Assembly: GCA_013399015.1 (NCBI GenBank)
Contig: VWZX01000778.1
Location: 714,095 to 778,094, forward strand
DNA from: Galbula dea
Lineage: Eukaryota > Chordata > Aves > Piciformes > Galbulidae
Direction of reading: 5' to 3'
DNA length: 64,000 bases
In this document: positions 34,248-46,731 of the stretch, in pieces
How the letters are laid out: each line of letters starts with the position of its first letter
How positions within the stretch are numbered: the first letter of the stretch is position 1
Notes under the pieces: model-generated
Told to the model about the DNA's origin: nothing
Database searches by the model: none
What the model saw: the letters and a program-made list of their open reading frames with translations, nothing else
Made by a program: the position numbers and the translations under genes

Positions 34248-37000
34248 TGCTGAAAGCCAAGCAGTGCTCTACCCAGCTGTTTCCAAGGGGGTATCCTTTT
34301 GATCTAGTCCAAAAGGGACCAGGAGCCACTCTTGAAAATCTTTGAATTGTCACCATTTACTGTGCTTTGGCTCAGGTTGCAGAGTTGTTTTGGAGTGTAA
34401 TAGCTCCAAATTCCATTTGAATAAAACAAAGGCAAAAGAACTTCAACTGTTAACAGGTATTTGGGCTGTGGAATTCCACTGCAAAGTAAAATCCCTGAAA
34501 CAGGTACTGCATGGGTGCTTGGATGGGACCATCCTACCAGCTGCGTTGCTCTGTAGGTCTGCTCCTCTTGTGCTGCACTGTTTGCCAAGGTAGATACAGC
34601 CCCTGAGACTCTCCTTAGAGCCCTTTGGTTTTGGGGGGGACATGGCAGAGTGCTGAGTGTTCCTCAAGGCAATGGAGTAGTTTATGATGTTGCTAGGCTG
34701 AATTAAGTTCTGTTCTATAACTTCACTGAACATGAAGAGTCTGTCCTCTGTGCCACGTGGTAGATGATGTCTGCAAAGTGGACTCAGATCCTTACTTTGG
34801 TGGCACTTATGTTAAGTATGTGTGACAGCAACACATACACATCCAAGGCAGGCTGCAGGTTTGGCTTTAAGTCCTGGAGACATAGCAGTGGCACTCACTG
34901 ACAACCCCTTAAATCTCTCTGGTGCTCTTCAGTGAGCCAAAACAACACAGAAGGTTCATGTACATATTCTTTAGGAATCATTTTTCTTCTAGCAAGAAGA
35001 TTTACTTCACACAAAATGAATCTGGATATTTCCTGTTATTAGACAGTGAATATAATGTGCAGTATGAATCATCTTAGCCTGTTATCTGATAGATGCCAGT
35101 CATTTATTTGTCCTCATTCCAAATGAGGTAGAAAGAAAGCTAGTGCAGTGATTAGTTTCCTCTGCCAGAGGAAACATCTGTCTGACCCTTGTTTCATTCT
35201 GACTGGGGGGCACAGGCTGGTGGTGGCCATCATCTGACTGAGACCACAGCAGCATTTCAGTGTCTTTCCCAAACATGTGCATGTGTAACCCCCCACCCCC
35301 AAGCTCACTTACCTTTCATCTCTTTTGCTCTGTTAATGTGTTCCCAGTCTCAACACATGCCAATGAGGGAGGGAAAGGCAGATTACTGGGATGATAGAGC
35401 TGCTTGGATTTGGAATGGTATTTGGTTGTTTGTAGCTATTGTCCCTTGTCCCTCACTGCCTTCTTGGCCATCTCTGTGTGTATTGTGTTGTGTATGTGTT
35501 TTCATGGACCCTTGTAAAGCACAGAAGCAGCATCTCACAGTAGTTCAGCTGGTGAGCAAACACCTTCATTTGTCACTGTGTCATTTTGACAAACCATGCC
35601 AGTATAGAGCCCAACCTGGCTTTCCAGTGCACCCAGGTTCTTTGTAGCCTCATGGCTTTTCCTATAAATGACTTGCTGAAACTGAAACCTGAAAATGCAT
35701 TGGTATTTTAGAGGACTTTTCTTAATGTGTGTTGGTTACCCTTGTTGTATTTGCTCACTGTAACTAAGGTTGTGATTATCAAGACAATCCCACAGCAGGA
35801 TTTTTCTTTTGCAGGATAAAATGGATGGAAAGCTTTCTTGTCTTCAGGAAAAGAAACAAATGGTTGGATACAGCATGTCATATTGATTCCATAATGCATG
35901 ATTTGTCTTGGAATCATTTTTTTTTTCCTCTTCTAGTCCCCAGTGTGTACTGCAAGGATCTGGTATCATTAAGATTGTCTGTCTGTCATATGAGAGTTAT
36001 TAAAGGGAAAAAAAAGTAATTTTCTCTTTATAGGATTAAATTTTAATGGAGAAAAGAAACTAAAGTCATGGTTACCACTTCAGGACCTTTTTGGAAATGA
36101 ACACTGTTCAGAAATATTTAATAATAAAGAACAGTAAATAAATACATAGGCTATTTCTCATACAAATTGTGCTTGGCAGGAGGGAAGGGGGACTGCACAG
36201 CCAGAAACCCACCTGAACCTGCATATTTCCTAGGGACTTGACTCCTATCCCATATTCCATTATGCTGACATTTATAGAGCTGCATCTCAAATATATGGTA
36301 GAGTTTTATTCAGCAGTAAGTCTCTGGATGTTTAATGGAAGAAAACCACAGTTGCAAGTTTTGTAAGAGGAGTCAGAGGTTTGACAAACATCAGCTTTAT
36401 TTATAAATAGTTCTCTAGGACCCAAATGATAGCTCCTTCTTTAGAAAAGTGCCCTAAATTACCAGGATGTATAGTGGTGAGCAATGCATAGGGCAGCATT
36501 TTCTGCAAGATCCTTCTCCAGATAAAGCTGCAGCAGTCAATGTATCACCAGCCAGGCTGCCTTGCTTCCCTAAAGAGCCTGGGATTTGCTCTCTAATCAC
36601 TTCCTGCAGGACTATTTTCTAGATGCTTTTTCTTTCCAAAATAGATCAGTGAGTCCACAGTGGAGCTGCCTTTTGTACCTCTCTCCTGTATTCAAAATAC
36701 TTTCCCTGGGACTGGGGAAAAAAATGCAAGTTAAACCATCCCCCTGTGACCAGGAAGATTACTGCTGCAGGTTGGGCAGTTTGAACACATCACTTTTTCT
36801 TCCCTTTCCATCCCTACTGGAAGCTTTTGTGGTTTTGGTTTGTTTCTTTGGGTATTTTTTAACTAAGATTTTGATATCTGTCTCAGGGATTTAGAAGGCT
36901 GTAGATTACTTACTGTCTGGATGTGGAGGCTACAGAAGGAATTGCTTTTTATAGGGCAACACAAATAGTGGCCTTGTGTTAAGTTTTCTGTAGAAAGTGT

Positions 37001-40000
37001 GAAGAGTGGAGAGAAGCAGGGACAGAAGCTCAGTGTTGGCAGGAAGGTGATGTTCTGAACCATGAAGGCAGCTGAAATGCAAATGAGTGGGAGGGAGATG
37101 CCATGGTGGCTTAGGGAAATCCCAGTGACAGATCCAAAAGAGACTGAACCAGGCATGAGAAAGTAAAGTTTAGCTGAAGAACAAACATACTGATTGACAA
37201 CAAGGGGTTGCTTAGAAACACATAGACCCAGTGAAGAGCACAGGCCTGTGAGTCAATGGAAGCTGTTTAAGGGCTGGTTTTGCATGAATGAGAGGGGAAG
37301 CTGTAAAGTGGTTGTGTGGCTTCCTTAAGTGGTGGTGGGAAATGATCACTGTGTTACATTGAGCAGATATGTGAAATTATTGATGGTGTTTGTAGTCTAT
37401 AGAGCTAGTAGGAATTCTTCTCCCTGGGAGATGCATCTTTGCATCTGAGAGGTGATCTGTTTCTCTCCAGCAGTGTGCTGGGTGAGTGAATACAGGACTG
37501 ACTGCATAGGGGTCATGTAAATAGAGAGTTCAGGTGAAATTCAGGCATCTGTCTCTTCTGCTCCACATATTGCAATATGCCTCTGAAAGGGATGGGAATT
37601 CACACACATTCCTGAAGTGTAAGTTCAAGTCCTCAGCTTGAATATGGGATGCCCAATTGCTATGTTGAATGAGATATACCTGCTACTAAATTTGGAATTG
37701 AAACCAATTTCTTACTTCTTCCCACTAACTCCTTAAAAACAATTCACAATCCAGCAACCTGCTGCTTATTAGCATGAGCGTGGAAGTGGATCCCAGTTGA
37801 ACCTTGCCTTTGAAAAGTAAGTTGCCCTTTGTACCTACAGAGAAGGTTCTGGAGTGAGCAATTAATATATTTGATGAATGCCTTGGAGTTGTGTTTGCCT
37901 CCTCTTTTGCTGGAGAAGGTAGAGTCTTGGTTGACACCACTCAGTCTGTCCTGTCTGCAGGCAGCTTCTTCCCTGTGAGTCCTTCCAAAGATGCCAGTGG
38001 CTGTGACAAATATAAAATGAAGTAAATAAGGCAAACAGAAGGACAAAGTATGGTGTCACCTGCACCTTGTTGCTGTTCACTGTTACTGGCCAGGAACAAG
38101 AGGAGGCTGGAGAATGATGAACAAATAACTAACTTATTAAAATAAGTTAAATGAAAATCCTGAGGGAGAAAAAGTGAGGATAACTTCTTTCCTTTAAAGA
38201 AGGAGGGGAGCTGCATACTCCTCTAAATGTAGTTCCCTCTTTATACTCTTGCTTACTGAGATGATTTTTTTTCCTGGAGAGTGTCTTTGAGCTGAAAAAG
38301 AGACTCTTTGCTTCAGGTCTGTGCTGCTTCCCTCTGCAGATTCTAAAAGACTTTTGTAGTTTTCTTGGGCATACAGTATCAGAAGTTTCTATTAATAGAA
38401 ATATTATTTGGGAATATCCAGCAAGTATAGGCCTTTTGAACCAGCTTTTAAAATGGTATCTTTAATATTTCTACACCTAGTAATGAAATTCCAAATGGAC
38501 TGAACTCCTTCAAAGCCTAAAGAGCATCTCACTGGACAGCCTGCCAGTTTGGCTCACAGAGGTTTCTAAATCCAATAGCCTCCACAGTGCATTTGGTTCT
38601 TTGGTGATTAGCTCCAGTAATAGAGAAATACAGAAAATCTCTGAAGCAGTTTGCTTCTGTGCAGGTCTTCAGTGCACCAGCTTCTTCTGTGTCAGCATTT
38701 CAATGGCTCAAAATTCTTGCTCACTCTTAAAGGAAAGAATGACCTGCTTTGCTTCACTCCAGTGCTCATTATTTGTGTAGCTCTGTCAGTTCTGCCAGAA
38801 ATATTTACAACCCAAATCACATCTGCTTTGGCTGCCATCAGTCAACAGCTGATGAAAGAAGCATCACTGCTGCTGTTTACTAAGGACTAAATAGCAAGGC
38901 AATTAGGAGATTTGTTGGGGTTTCACCTATGCTTGTACTTCTGTAGCTTTAATAATATCCTCTGGCTCTCCATTTGTAACAAGCAGGACCAGTAAAGGCT
39001 TATGAAAAAGATATGATCAGCCTGGTACATTTTGTTTTCTATTTAGCTACATTTATATTTGTGTTATCAGACCACCCATGTCACTGTACTGGGTACTCTA
39101 CAAACCCAAGTTATTGTCCTGTCCCAAAGCAAATGCTACCTAAAGAGACAAAGGGGATACTGGATGATAGGCTAGAACATAATTGTCCCCACCTCAGGGC
39201 TAGGAATGCTGATGGCTAAAGAGAACAAGAATATCCTTAAGCCATATGGTAGGGTACAGGCAATTTCACCATGCTGTGGTGCAAGCAAGCTCTAATTTAG
39301 GTCTGCCCATTCAACTCCACCTGTGGACTTGGGAAAATAAATTCAGATCCTTGAAACACCTTGAAGCTTTCCCAGCTATGATGTTCCTTCCTATTCTTCT
39401 TAGGTCTAGGTGTGTTTGTAGAGTAAACTCTGGACTGTACAAAGTGGTGCAGCTCTGCCTTTAGTGAGGTGACTTCTTGAATACTTGTACAAGATTGCAG
39501 TAAAACCTCTGCTGGGAATGGGTATCAAACCCAGACAAATGTATTGACTAGTGTCTTAATCTCAAGAGCTTCCTCCTTATCCTTGTATGCTGGTATTTTC
39601 TTGGGTATAGTCTTTTATTTATCCTGGTGTCTTCCTAAACATTTGCTGCCCAATCCAGATCACAGAAACCAAAATTATCTATTTGAAACATGAACATTTG
39701 TAGGATATGACACCTAAAAATGTTTGTGTGCTAAGTCATGTGGAAGGCAAATATTTCATGCAGCCAGTGGGTTTTGTGTTGTGGTGTGTTCCAGCTGTGG
39801 TGTCTGTTCCATGGTAGATGTCATGTTTGAGGTGGTGTCTTTGTCTCACACACATACAGCAGATGCTCAGCTCTGATCAGACATAGGGAACCACAGCAGC
39901 CTGACCCACTTAAAACCCAGGCAAACTCCAGCTTCCTGCTGGTGTAAATTGAACTGCTGCTTTGAAAATTGCAGAGGAGCATGCAGTTACACCAGCAAAG

Positions 40001-43000
40001 AAATTGGCTCTGTAGCCAATAGTGGCATGACTTGGTAATTTAGACAAGGGGAGGAGATCAAGAAGAATGATCTGAAGTAAACAGTTTTGTAGCTGAACTT
40101 AACTCTTTGTGGCTGGGTGACTAAAATTGCCCATGAATGTGTTTGATGTTCACATCGGGGTAATGAACATTGAGTTCCAAGGATTCTGGTTGCTCACCAT
40201 GGCCTTGGTTTACAGTGCTGTTGTTTTCAGTAGTGTCAGCTGTCTCTGGATCAGTCCCAGACTGCCTCTTTGTAGGGATTCCAGTATTACAAGTTGACAT
40301 TCAGGCTGTGATTAGCCACCTAAACTGCATGCTATTTTTGCCTGGTTTATAATCGGATTACTGTAATGGTAACAAATAAAAGCAGGAGCTGAGCAACAAC
40401 AAAGCCTTCATGTGAAATGAGCAGAGAGGGAAGAGAACATCAGCAGGCAAGGCATTTAAAAATATAGAAATGCTGAAGTGATTTGTTTCCTTCCTTCAGC
40501 TGCAGTGTTGTGTTAACTCACATTCACAGATCACAAGTCTCATCTCATGTTTTGAACAAGGCAGGAAAGTTGAAACTCATAAACTGGGGAAAAGCAGACT
40601 TGCTGGGGTTTTGATTTCAACCTTCATGCACAGAGAAGGATTATTTGTTTATTTGTGTTGGGGTTTTTTTGTTGTTTTTCTCTTAATGCATTGACATTTC
40701 TCTATGAATATATACTTGATTTATACAGAAGATATTCTCTCTCAGAAGTCTCACTTGATGAACATGCTCAGTGCATGGCTGTGATGCTGCACTGCTGCCT
40801 GCTGTGTGACTTGCCACTGCTCTCTGGTCCCACCTAGTAGAGTGGAAGGAGCTTCCATCTGTGCATTTGTTGATGTTCACATGAACATCCTTGAAAGTGG
40901 GTAGAAGTATTTGATGAAAACAAGAAATTATGAAGTGGGGTTTAACATCTGGCAGCAGCTGTTTGCTCCTCTTTCTTCTGTGTGATCAGTTGGAGCTGAC
41001 CAGGCAGGCAGAGTTTCTCTGTTCTCAACATTGTACAGACAGTAAAATGCTCACCTTTGGCCCCAAAAACTTAGTTTAGTCTGAGTGGACCTAAAACCAC
41101 TTACTAAAGTATGGATGAAACTTTATTGCTCATAAATTGACAATCTTAGAGCAAAGATGCTGAGATAGTGATTTTGGTGGGATTTTTATTGCCTCCCAAG
41201 GAACAAGCTCTTTCCACCATGGGAATGAATGATGGTGCTGGCAAATTACTCCCATTTTTCATAGGTAAGCAGACACTTTCCTATTCAGCAATTCCTGAAT
41301 TAACTCTGAGGTTATTTATGGTCTTTAAAACAATAATCACATAGTCCAAAAGAGAAAAGCTGTCCCCATCTAGGTTAAGTACCGGTCTGTGCATGTGTGC
41401 TGGTTTAGGATCCTGTGTGCTACCTGCTCTCTAGTGACCACAGTAACTATGTCTGGAATGCAGACTGTTTACATAGCCCTGGTGAAGGTGGGGAAGCAGA
41501 GCAGCAGAACTCTGCTCTCCTGTGGCATCAGAGAGCTTCTCATGGAGGGAAGGAGCATTGACTGAGCAGGTTGAGGTGTGAATGAGCTCTCCTAGGAGTG
41601 AAGACCCATGTAACCTTCTTGTCCCTCTGCACCCTAGGGAAAGTGTCTCCTGTGTTTCTCTCCTGTGCTGTAAACCCAGAAGCATATTTCTGCAGAAGCT
41701 CCAAGTTTTGCCTATTTTACACTTCCCCAACTTACTCCTGTTAGAAAGGTCAGAGCAAAAGCATCACCTCTTTTGTGGTGGCACATTACAGCCTTCATGG
41801 TATAGACAATACTGAAGAATGTGCTGTGGTCAGTGCTACCAGGAGTGCAGTAGGAGGTGTTTTGTACAGCCTTGGGCACTGAATGTTTGTTAGGCTGTTG
41901 GTCAGCAGAGAACAGGTGATGTCATTCAGTGAGATGGGCGTGAGTTGTGTTGGGAGGCTCAAAGCAAGAAACAGACTTTAATGGCAGCTCTCAGCAAGGT
42001 TTGTGAGAGATCAGCAGTGGATTTGAATTCCCTCCTGTTGTCAAGAATGAAATTCCTCCTCCTTTCTCTTAGGAAGAGTGGTTAATGTGCATTGAGGAGT
42101 GTTGACAATGCTAAATAAATAATATACCAAACATGGCTTATGTCAAGATTACCCAGAAATCTTTCTCATGGGACAGGCCTATGGATTTATTGGTTTTTAA
42201 TCATTTGTTCTGGTTTTTAATAAACATTTCACACTACTCTGTTTAAAACTGCTTTCATATTCCTGCTAAACAGAACTTCAGCATAACTGAAAAGGGTTGA
42301 GGATTGAAGAGATGCTACAAGAGGAGGTGCAGGACAATAGCTAAAGCCTGCATATAGATCAGTGCAGTTGCAGGAACAGAGATTTCTATTACCTACATGA
42401 GCATTCCCTTGGCCTGTGTTTGTTATAGATTATTTTTCCACAGTCCTTTGCATTAGTTAGCAAAACTTCTCTCCAGGAACAGTCTGTCTGATGTTGGTTT
42501 GGTGCCTCTCTGGTAGGGACTAGTCTCCAGGAGCAGAAGGGAGGGAACAGAACACTTAGAGTGGATCTTGCATTATAATCTCTTAAATGAGATAATTTAA
42601 CAGAATATTGATCCTACATTGTTAACTTATTGTGGCTTATTGAATGAAGCCCTAGAAGGCTGTAATTTAGCTGGAGAATTCTTCAAACAGGCTATCATTT
42701 CTTTCCTGTTCTTGCTGACAGAATGAGCTCAATAGGAATTTTCTAACCTGGAGTGTATCTAGCCTGGTGGCTGACAGGTCATCAGTCCTGGGTTTGTTTT
42801 AAATTTGTAGAAGATTAAATGTAAGACTTCTAATATTTTCAGCTTTACAGCAGCAGTTGCAGTTCTCTTCTTTATTACTAAGGTCTTCTGATATTTAAAT
42901 GTGAAGATGTTTCTAACCCATTCCCTCAGAAGCATCTTTCCTGTGGTGTGGGGAATGCTGGGCTACTGTTGATAACTCTACACAAAAAGCACTGCATGGT

Positions 43001-44569
43001 TAATTTATTTAAAATGAAATTTTAAAGAGTTCATTTTATTAGTCTTGCTTTTTAATGTAGTGTGATTTTATAGGATAAGAGATAATCTATTGCCACTGCT
43101 GCAGATTTCTGGAATGTGGATGCTTTTTATCTTCCAGGATTTAATTAAATTCTGATTTAAAGCATTAGAACATTTTCCCTGTTCTCCCTCTCCACTCACA
43201 GAAGTCCAAATTCTATTTTTGTCACCAGAGCACAATTTCAAGAGGTGGAATTATCCAGAAATTAAGGAATATTTTCACTATTAGCATGCAAACAAAAAGA
43301 AATGAGAAGGTAACATGCCACTAATCTCAATGTTTTCCAAAAGAAAAAAGATCTGATGCCTCATTTTCTTTTTCACACATGTAAAATAACTTAATTTTTA
43401 AAATGTATTACCATTTTATCCAGAGGAATCATGTCTTGATTTTCCTTCCATAGAGGAGAGATGTTACAGTATTGTGATCACAAATGGTGATCCTAACTAG
43501 CTGAGAGAGGAAAATAAATGTCATGCTTTCCTAAATAGCTGATCTGGGTAAATGAGAATTTATTTTTTTCTGGTTTCCTGTTTATTAAGAGGATGAAAAA
43601 AAATCACTTGTGAAAAGGTGTCTAGCCTTCCTGCAAGAAAAACAGCAAAGATGAAATTTGGAAGCCTTGATGCTGTTCTAAGAGTAAACCCATCAAGTTA
43701 TAAATACATTCTTTAATGATATGTTAATACATTACAGAGAAGCAAAGAAGTTAGCTTCAGTCATTGTTTCTCAGTGACCTTTTATTTCTAATCTTACCTG
43801 GAACATCTACTTAGGAGTTTGTCAGTTGTAAAGACAAGTTGTTTAGTTAGGCAAAATTAAATACAGGAATCTGCTAAGTGAGAGCTGTAATTGTAGATGG
43901 AGTCAGGCATTTCTGAGCTGTTCTCACAAAATCCTAGATCATGCTGACTCTTCATCATGTGGTTTGCCAAGGTTCCTTGGATTTCAGGGAGCTGCTCCTG
44001 ATTTCAAAAGCTTGGTGGTGCTCTGCAGTTTGAGGGCTATGTACCAAGCCAATACAATGTGTACTCTGGTTGCTACAAAATGATTATGGATGTGGAAGTG
44101 ATCTGCAGTAATGACTTCACTAAAGAATAGAGCACAGCAATCCTAGGCAGGAAGCAGCAAAACCTCTGGAGATCTTTAAATGCCTCTTGGCCTTATTTAA
44201 TGAAATCCAGTCATGTCAATAGCAGATAAACTCTCCAGACAGAGCAGGGAATAATGCTGAGGAGATAGGTCTTTAAACCCAGCATGACACTGCAGACAGC
44301 TAGTGACATTTGTGGCATTCTTGGTAAATATTGAAGGGAGTGTATGATGTATGTTAATGGTATTTCACTTCTCTTACACAATATTTCCTCATAAGAAAAA
44401 CAAAGTTGCTCTGTTTCTGATCCTTGGTGCCATGTGATGTGAAAGGTAACTGATTGTTCACCTAGAGGGAGGTTGCTAGCAGGGGTTTCATCCATCCACC
44501 GGCATCAGACAAGACACATTAGGAGAAATAAATATATGGATAATATTTAGCATGTCCTTATTTTGACAG
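37001..44569. other. Unique non-coding sequence without recognisable CR1
   Basis: Second half of a 14-kb stretch lacking recognisable CR1. No gene is seen. At 41264/41265 an acceptor and donor are juxtaposed (listed separately). 42580-43500 is strongly AT-rich with many TAAT/ATTA words. Short frames occur on both strands. Confidence 0.5.
41264..41265 (+). other. Candidate recursive splice site (AG|GTAAGC)
   Basis: ACTCCCATTTTTCATAG runs straight into GTAAGC, the same 3'ss/5'ss fusion as at 376/377 and on the same strand. A recursive splice point in a long intron would look like this, but so would a chance match. No exon-like sequence follows. Confidence 0.25.
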
Positions 44570-44738
44570 GGCACTGGCTCAGGCTGCCCAGAGAGGTTAC
44601 GGGGTTTCCTTCTCTGGAGATATTCCAAACCCACCTGGAGGTGATCCTGGACAACCTCCTTTGGGTGATGCTTTAGCAGGGGGGTTGGACTAAATGATCC
44701 CTAGAGGTCCCTTTCAACTTCTACCAGTCTGTGATTCA
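44570..44738 (+). mobile_element. CR1 LINE, 3' end fragment (sense)
   Basis: It reads GGCACTGGCTCAGGCTGCCC, AGAGAGGTTACGGGGTTTCC, TTCTCTGGAGATATTCCAAA, CCCACCTGGAGGTGATCCTG, a degraded TTTAGCAGGGGGGTTGGACT, AAATGATCCCTAGAGGTCCC and the TCTGTGATTCA tail. It is the same lineage as 1260, but closer to the expected family sequence, hence probably younger. No coding part. Confidence 0.92.
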
Positions 44739-46429
44739 GTGGGTTTGAATTGATGTAGGAATAAATGCCAAACTCAAGACTTTCTACAAAGAACACTCTT
44801 CTATTTCCCTGTAAATCAGATGCTTAAGCAGAAGCATCTTAGCTGGTCACAACAGCTCCCTGTTACTTCATGGGCAGACAAAAGCAAGAATGCAGCCATA
44901 ACTCACATGTTTAAAAAGTACTTTGTAGTGAAATTTGACTTTCTGCACAAAGCTTGCTGGAGGTTAACAGTTACCTTTGTAATTGTTGCTTTGATTTAAT
45001 TGTTAATCTTAGTGGGGAAAAAAAGAAGTCATTCTCCTTTCATTAGTGCTATGATCATATTCTCAAGCTGTTCCTCATTGTGTCTGTTCACAACAGACTC
45101 CATTGTCCCTGGAGTGAGCTCACAGAAGCCACCTGCATTACAGGATGAATGAATGGAGCTCAAGCAGCCTAATCTTTCTCATAATTTTTTTTTTGTATTG
45201 GAGACAGGAGAATCTGTGAAGATATTGATCCAGCAGAAGGGTACATTATTAACTTGCAGTTGATGGTCTTTGTGACTGACAAGATAGTTGGAATAAGCAA
45301 ATGCTTATCAGCAATCAGCAGGATAAAGGAAAAAGACATCAGGACCAGCAGCCATGCCTTAGGCAGGAAATGGGTTTTCAGCCCCTGTTCCCACAAGCTT
45401 CACTATGTGGATGTGTCATGTGTTATGTACTGTGACCTCTGTAGCCTGAGCACAGGGAGTTACTTTCTGTTCCAGAGTGCCTCTGTACACTGATAAATGT
45501 AGATGGATAGGGCATTGCTATCTACATCTGCTTTACCTTGGTAACCATTCCCACACTGCTTCCAGGATCTCTCTTTGCAGCTGATGTGGCCTCTTCCAAT
45601 TCCTGCCTCTCTTCTCGATTTATATCCTCTAATTTTGTTCTGAGAACACAGAAGGGTCATTACCCCTTGAATCAGAGAACTGATTGCCTCCAGTTTCATG
45701 CTTCCTCAGGGTGTTCTATACCTTTGTTCATGGCAAAATGAGGTAAGAAAACACAACAAAAATCTATTTGGAACAGCATAAGAAAAATTGTCCACATGAC
45801 CCCTGTAAAGATGGCAGTGCTTCAGTCTGGGATGTGTTGCAGCTTAGAAAAATGAGGAACAGGTGAACTATGCCTGTAGTACTGTGTGCTGCCTCTGCAT
45901 CCAGTAGTAAATGCTGACCTCCTTACTCCATGAAGGTAAGGATTTCAGCTGTATTCATGTACCCTGAGGAATGATGTGCTCATAACCATATCCCTGCAAT
46001 AGGGAGCACACAGGTCGTGTTCAGCCTGTCACAGCAGAGCCCTCTCCCTGTCTAGGAGCTCACTCAGATGCTAGCATAGCACAAACCACCCTTTTGCATG
46101 TGGGAACTGTACAGGTGACACGGAAATGGAAGTCAAACTTTGAGGAGCTAGTAATAAAAGGGAAATAAACCCAAGATAGTAGTTAATCATCCATTTATTC
46201 AACTTGGATAATTCCAGAGGCTGGGGATGAGATCTACAGCTGGTGTGAATTAAGAACCCCATTGTCTTTGGAGAGCATTTACACTAACTGTGGAGCTAAT
46301 CAAGGAAATTACCTTTGCAGGCAACCATAAATTAGGAGCTTGGGTCTGTTGCTGTCATGTAGCCTCATCTTAAAAAAACATGTTTCTTTTGGTCTAAATG
46401 AAGGAAGCTTTTTTGGGGGGAAACTTGTC
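44739..46429. other. Unique non-coding sequence
   Basis: No gene is recognised apart from an acceptor/donor-bounded block at 45581-45742 (listed separately). A donor-like GAAG|GTAAGG sits near 45936. Confidence 0.5.
45581..45742 (+). other. Candidate 162-nt exon ending in an in-frame stop
   Basis: The left side has a pyrimidine-rich acceptor (GGATCTCTCTTTGCAG, ending 45580). The right side has a strong donor, GAG|GTAAGA at 45742/45743. The block is 162 nt (54 x 3). One frame is open for 52 codons and then reads TGA at 45739-45741, one base before the donor; the other two frames stop early. If spliced into a longer transcript it would act as a poison exon or belong to a non-coding RNA. No protein family is recognised. 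Confidence 0.2.
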
Positions 46430-46651
46430 CAACACCTCCAGGGAATTAGGACTCCACCATTTCCCTGGGCAGCCTGTTCCAGGGCTTGACAACCCTTTCA
46501 GTGGAGATATTTTTCCTAATATCCAACCTAAATCTCCAGTGGTATAACTTAAGGCCATTTCCTCTCAGTCATTACTTAGGAGAAAAGACCAACCTCCACC
46601 TCACTCCAACCTCCTTCCAGGGAGCTGTAGAAAGCCATAAGGTCTCCCCTC
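46430..46651 (-). mobile_element. CR1 LINE, inverted 5' segment of a rearranged copy
   Basis: The plus strand shows AACACCTCCAGGGAATTAGG, CCCTGGGCAGCCTGTTCCAG, GGCTTGACAACCCTTTCAGT, TTTTTCCTAATATCCAACCT, AAGGCCATTTCCTCTCAGTC, AGACCAACCTCCACCTCACT and AAGGTCTCCCCTC, i.e. CR1 in reverse orientation. It lacks the 3' tip, which instead follows directly in the opposite orientation (46652-46731). The two parts cover adjoining, non-overlapping pieces of one element. Confidence 0.9.
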
Positions 46652-46731
46652 AGTGGTGGTGTGACAATGGTTGGGCTTGAGGATCTTAGAGGTCTTTTCC
46701 AGCTTAGGTGATTCTATGGTTCTGTGGCAGT
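46652..46731 (+). mobile_element. CR1 LINE, 3' tip in sense orientation (same rearranged copy)
   Basis: It reads AGTGGTGGTGTGACAATGG, TTGGGCTTGAGGATCTTAGA, GGTCTTTTCCAGCTTAGGTG and ATTCTATGGTTCTGTG: the last part of CR1, with a small internal deletion of about 15 bases. The AG at 46652-46653 can be assigned to either piece, so the junction shows 2-bp microhomology. Confidence 0.88.

Larger units (their letters stand above)
30583..37000. other. Unique non-coding sequence without recognisable CR1
   Basis: No gene or interspersed repeat is recognised. Points seen: a T run (33404-33417), a 20-nt hairpin at 34228-34247, AT-rich homeodomain-core-bearing blocks near 32280-32360 and 32745-32905, and a minus-strand consensus donor (AAAG|GTAAGTG, plus-strand about 35311-35321) behind a purine-rich 17-nt stretch. 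Frames of up to 152 codons (35189-35647) show no family features. Confidence 0.5.

Noticed and set aside
35189..35647. 152-codon plus-strand frame
   Set aside because: Cys/Pro/Leu-rich with no family resemblance, and no good acceptor or start context.
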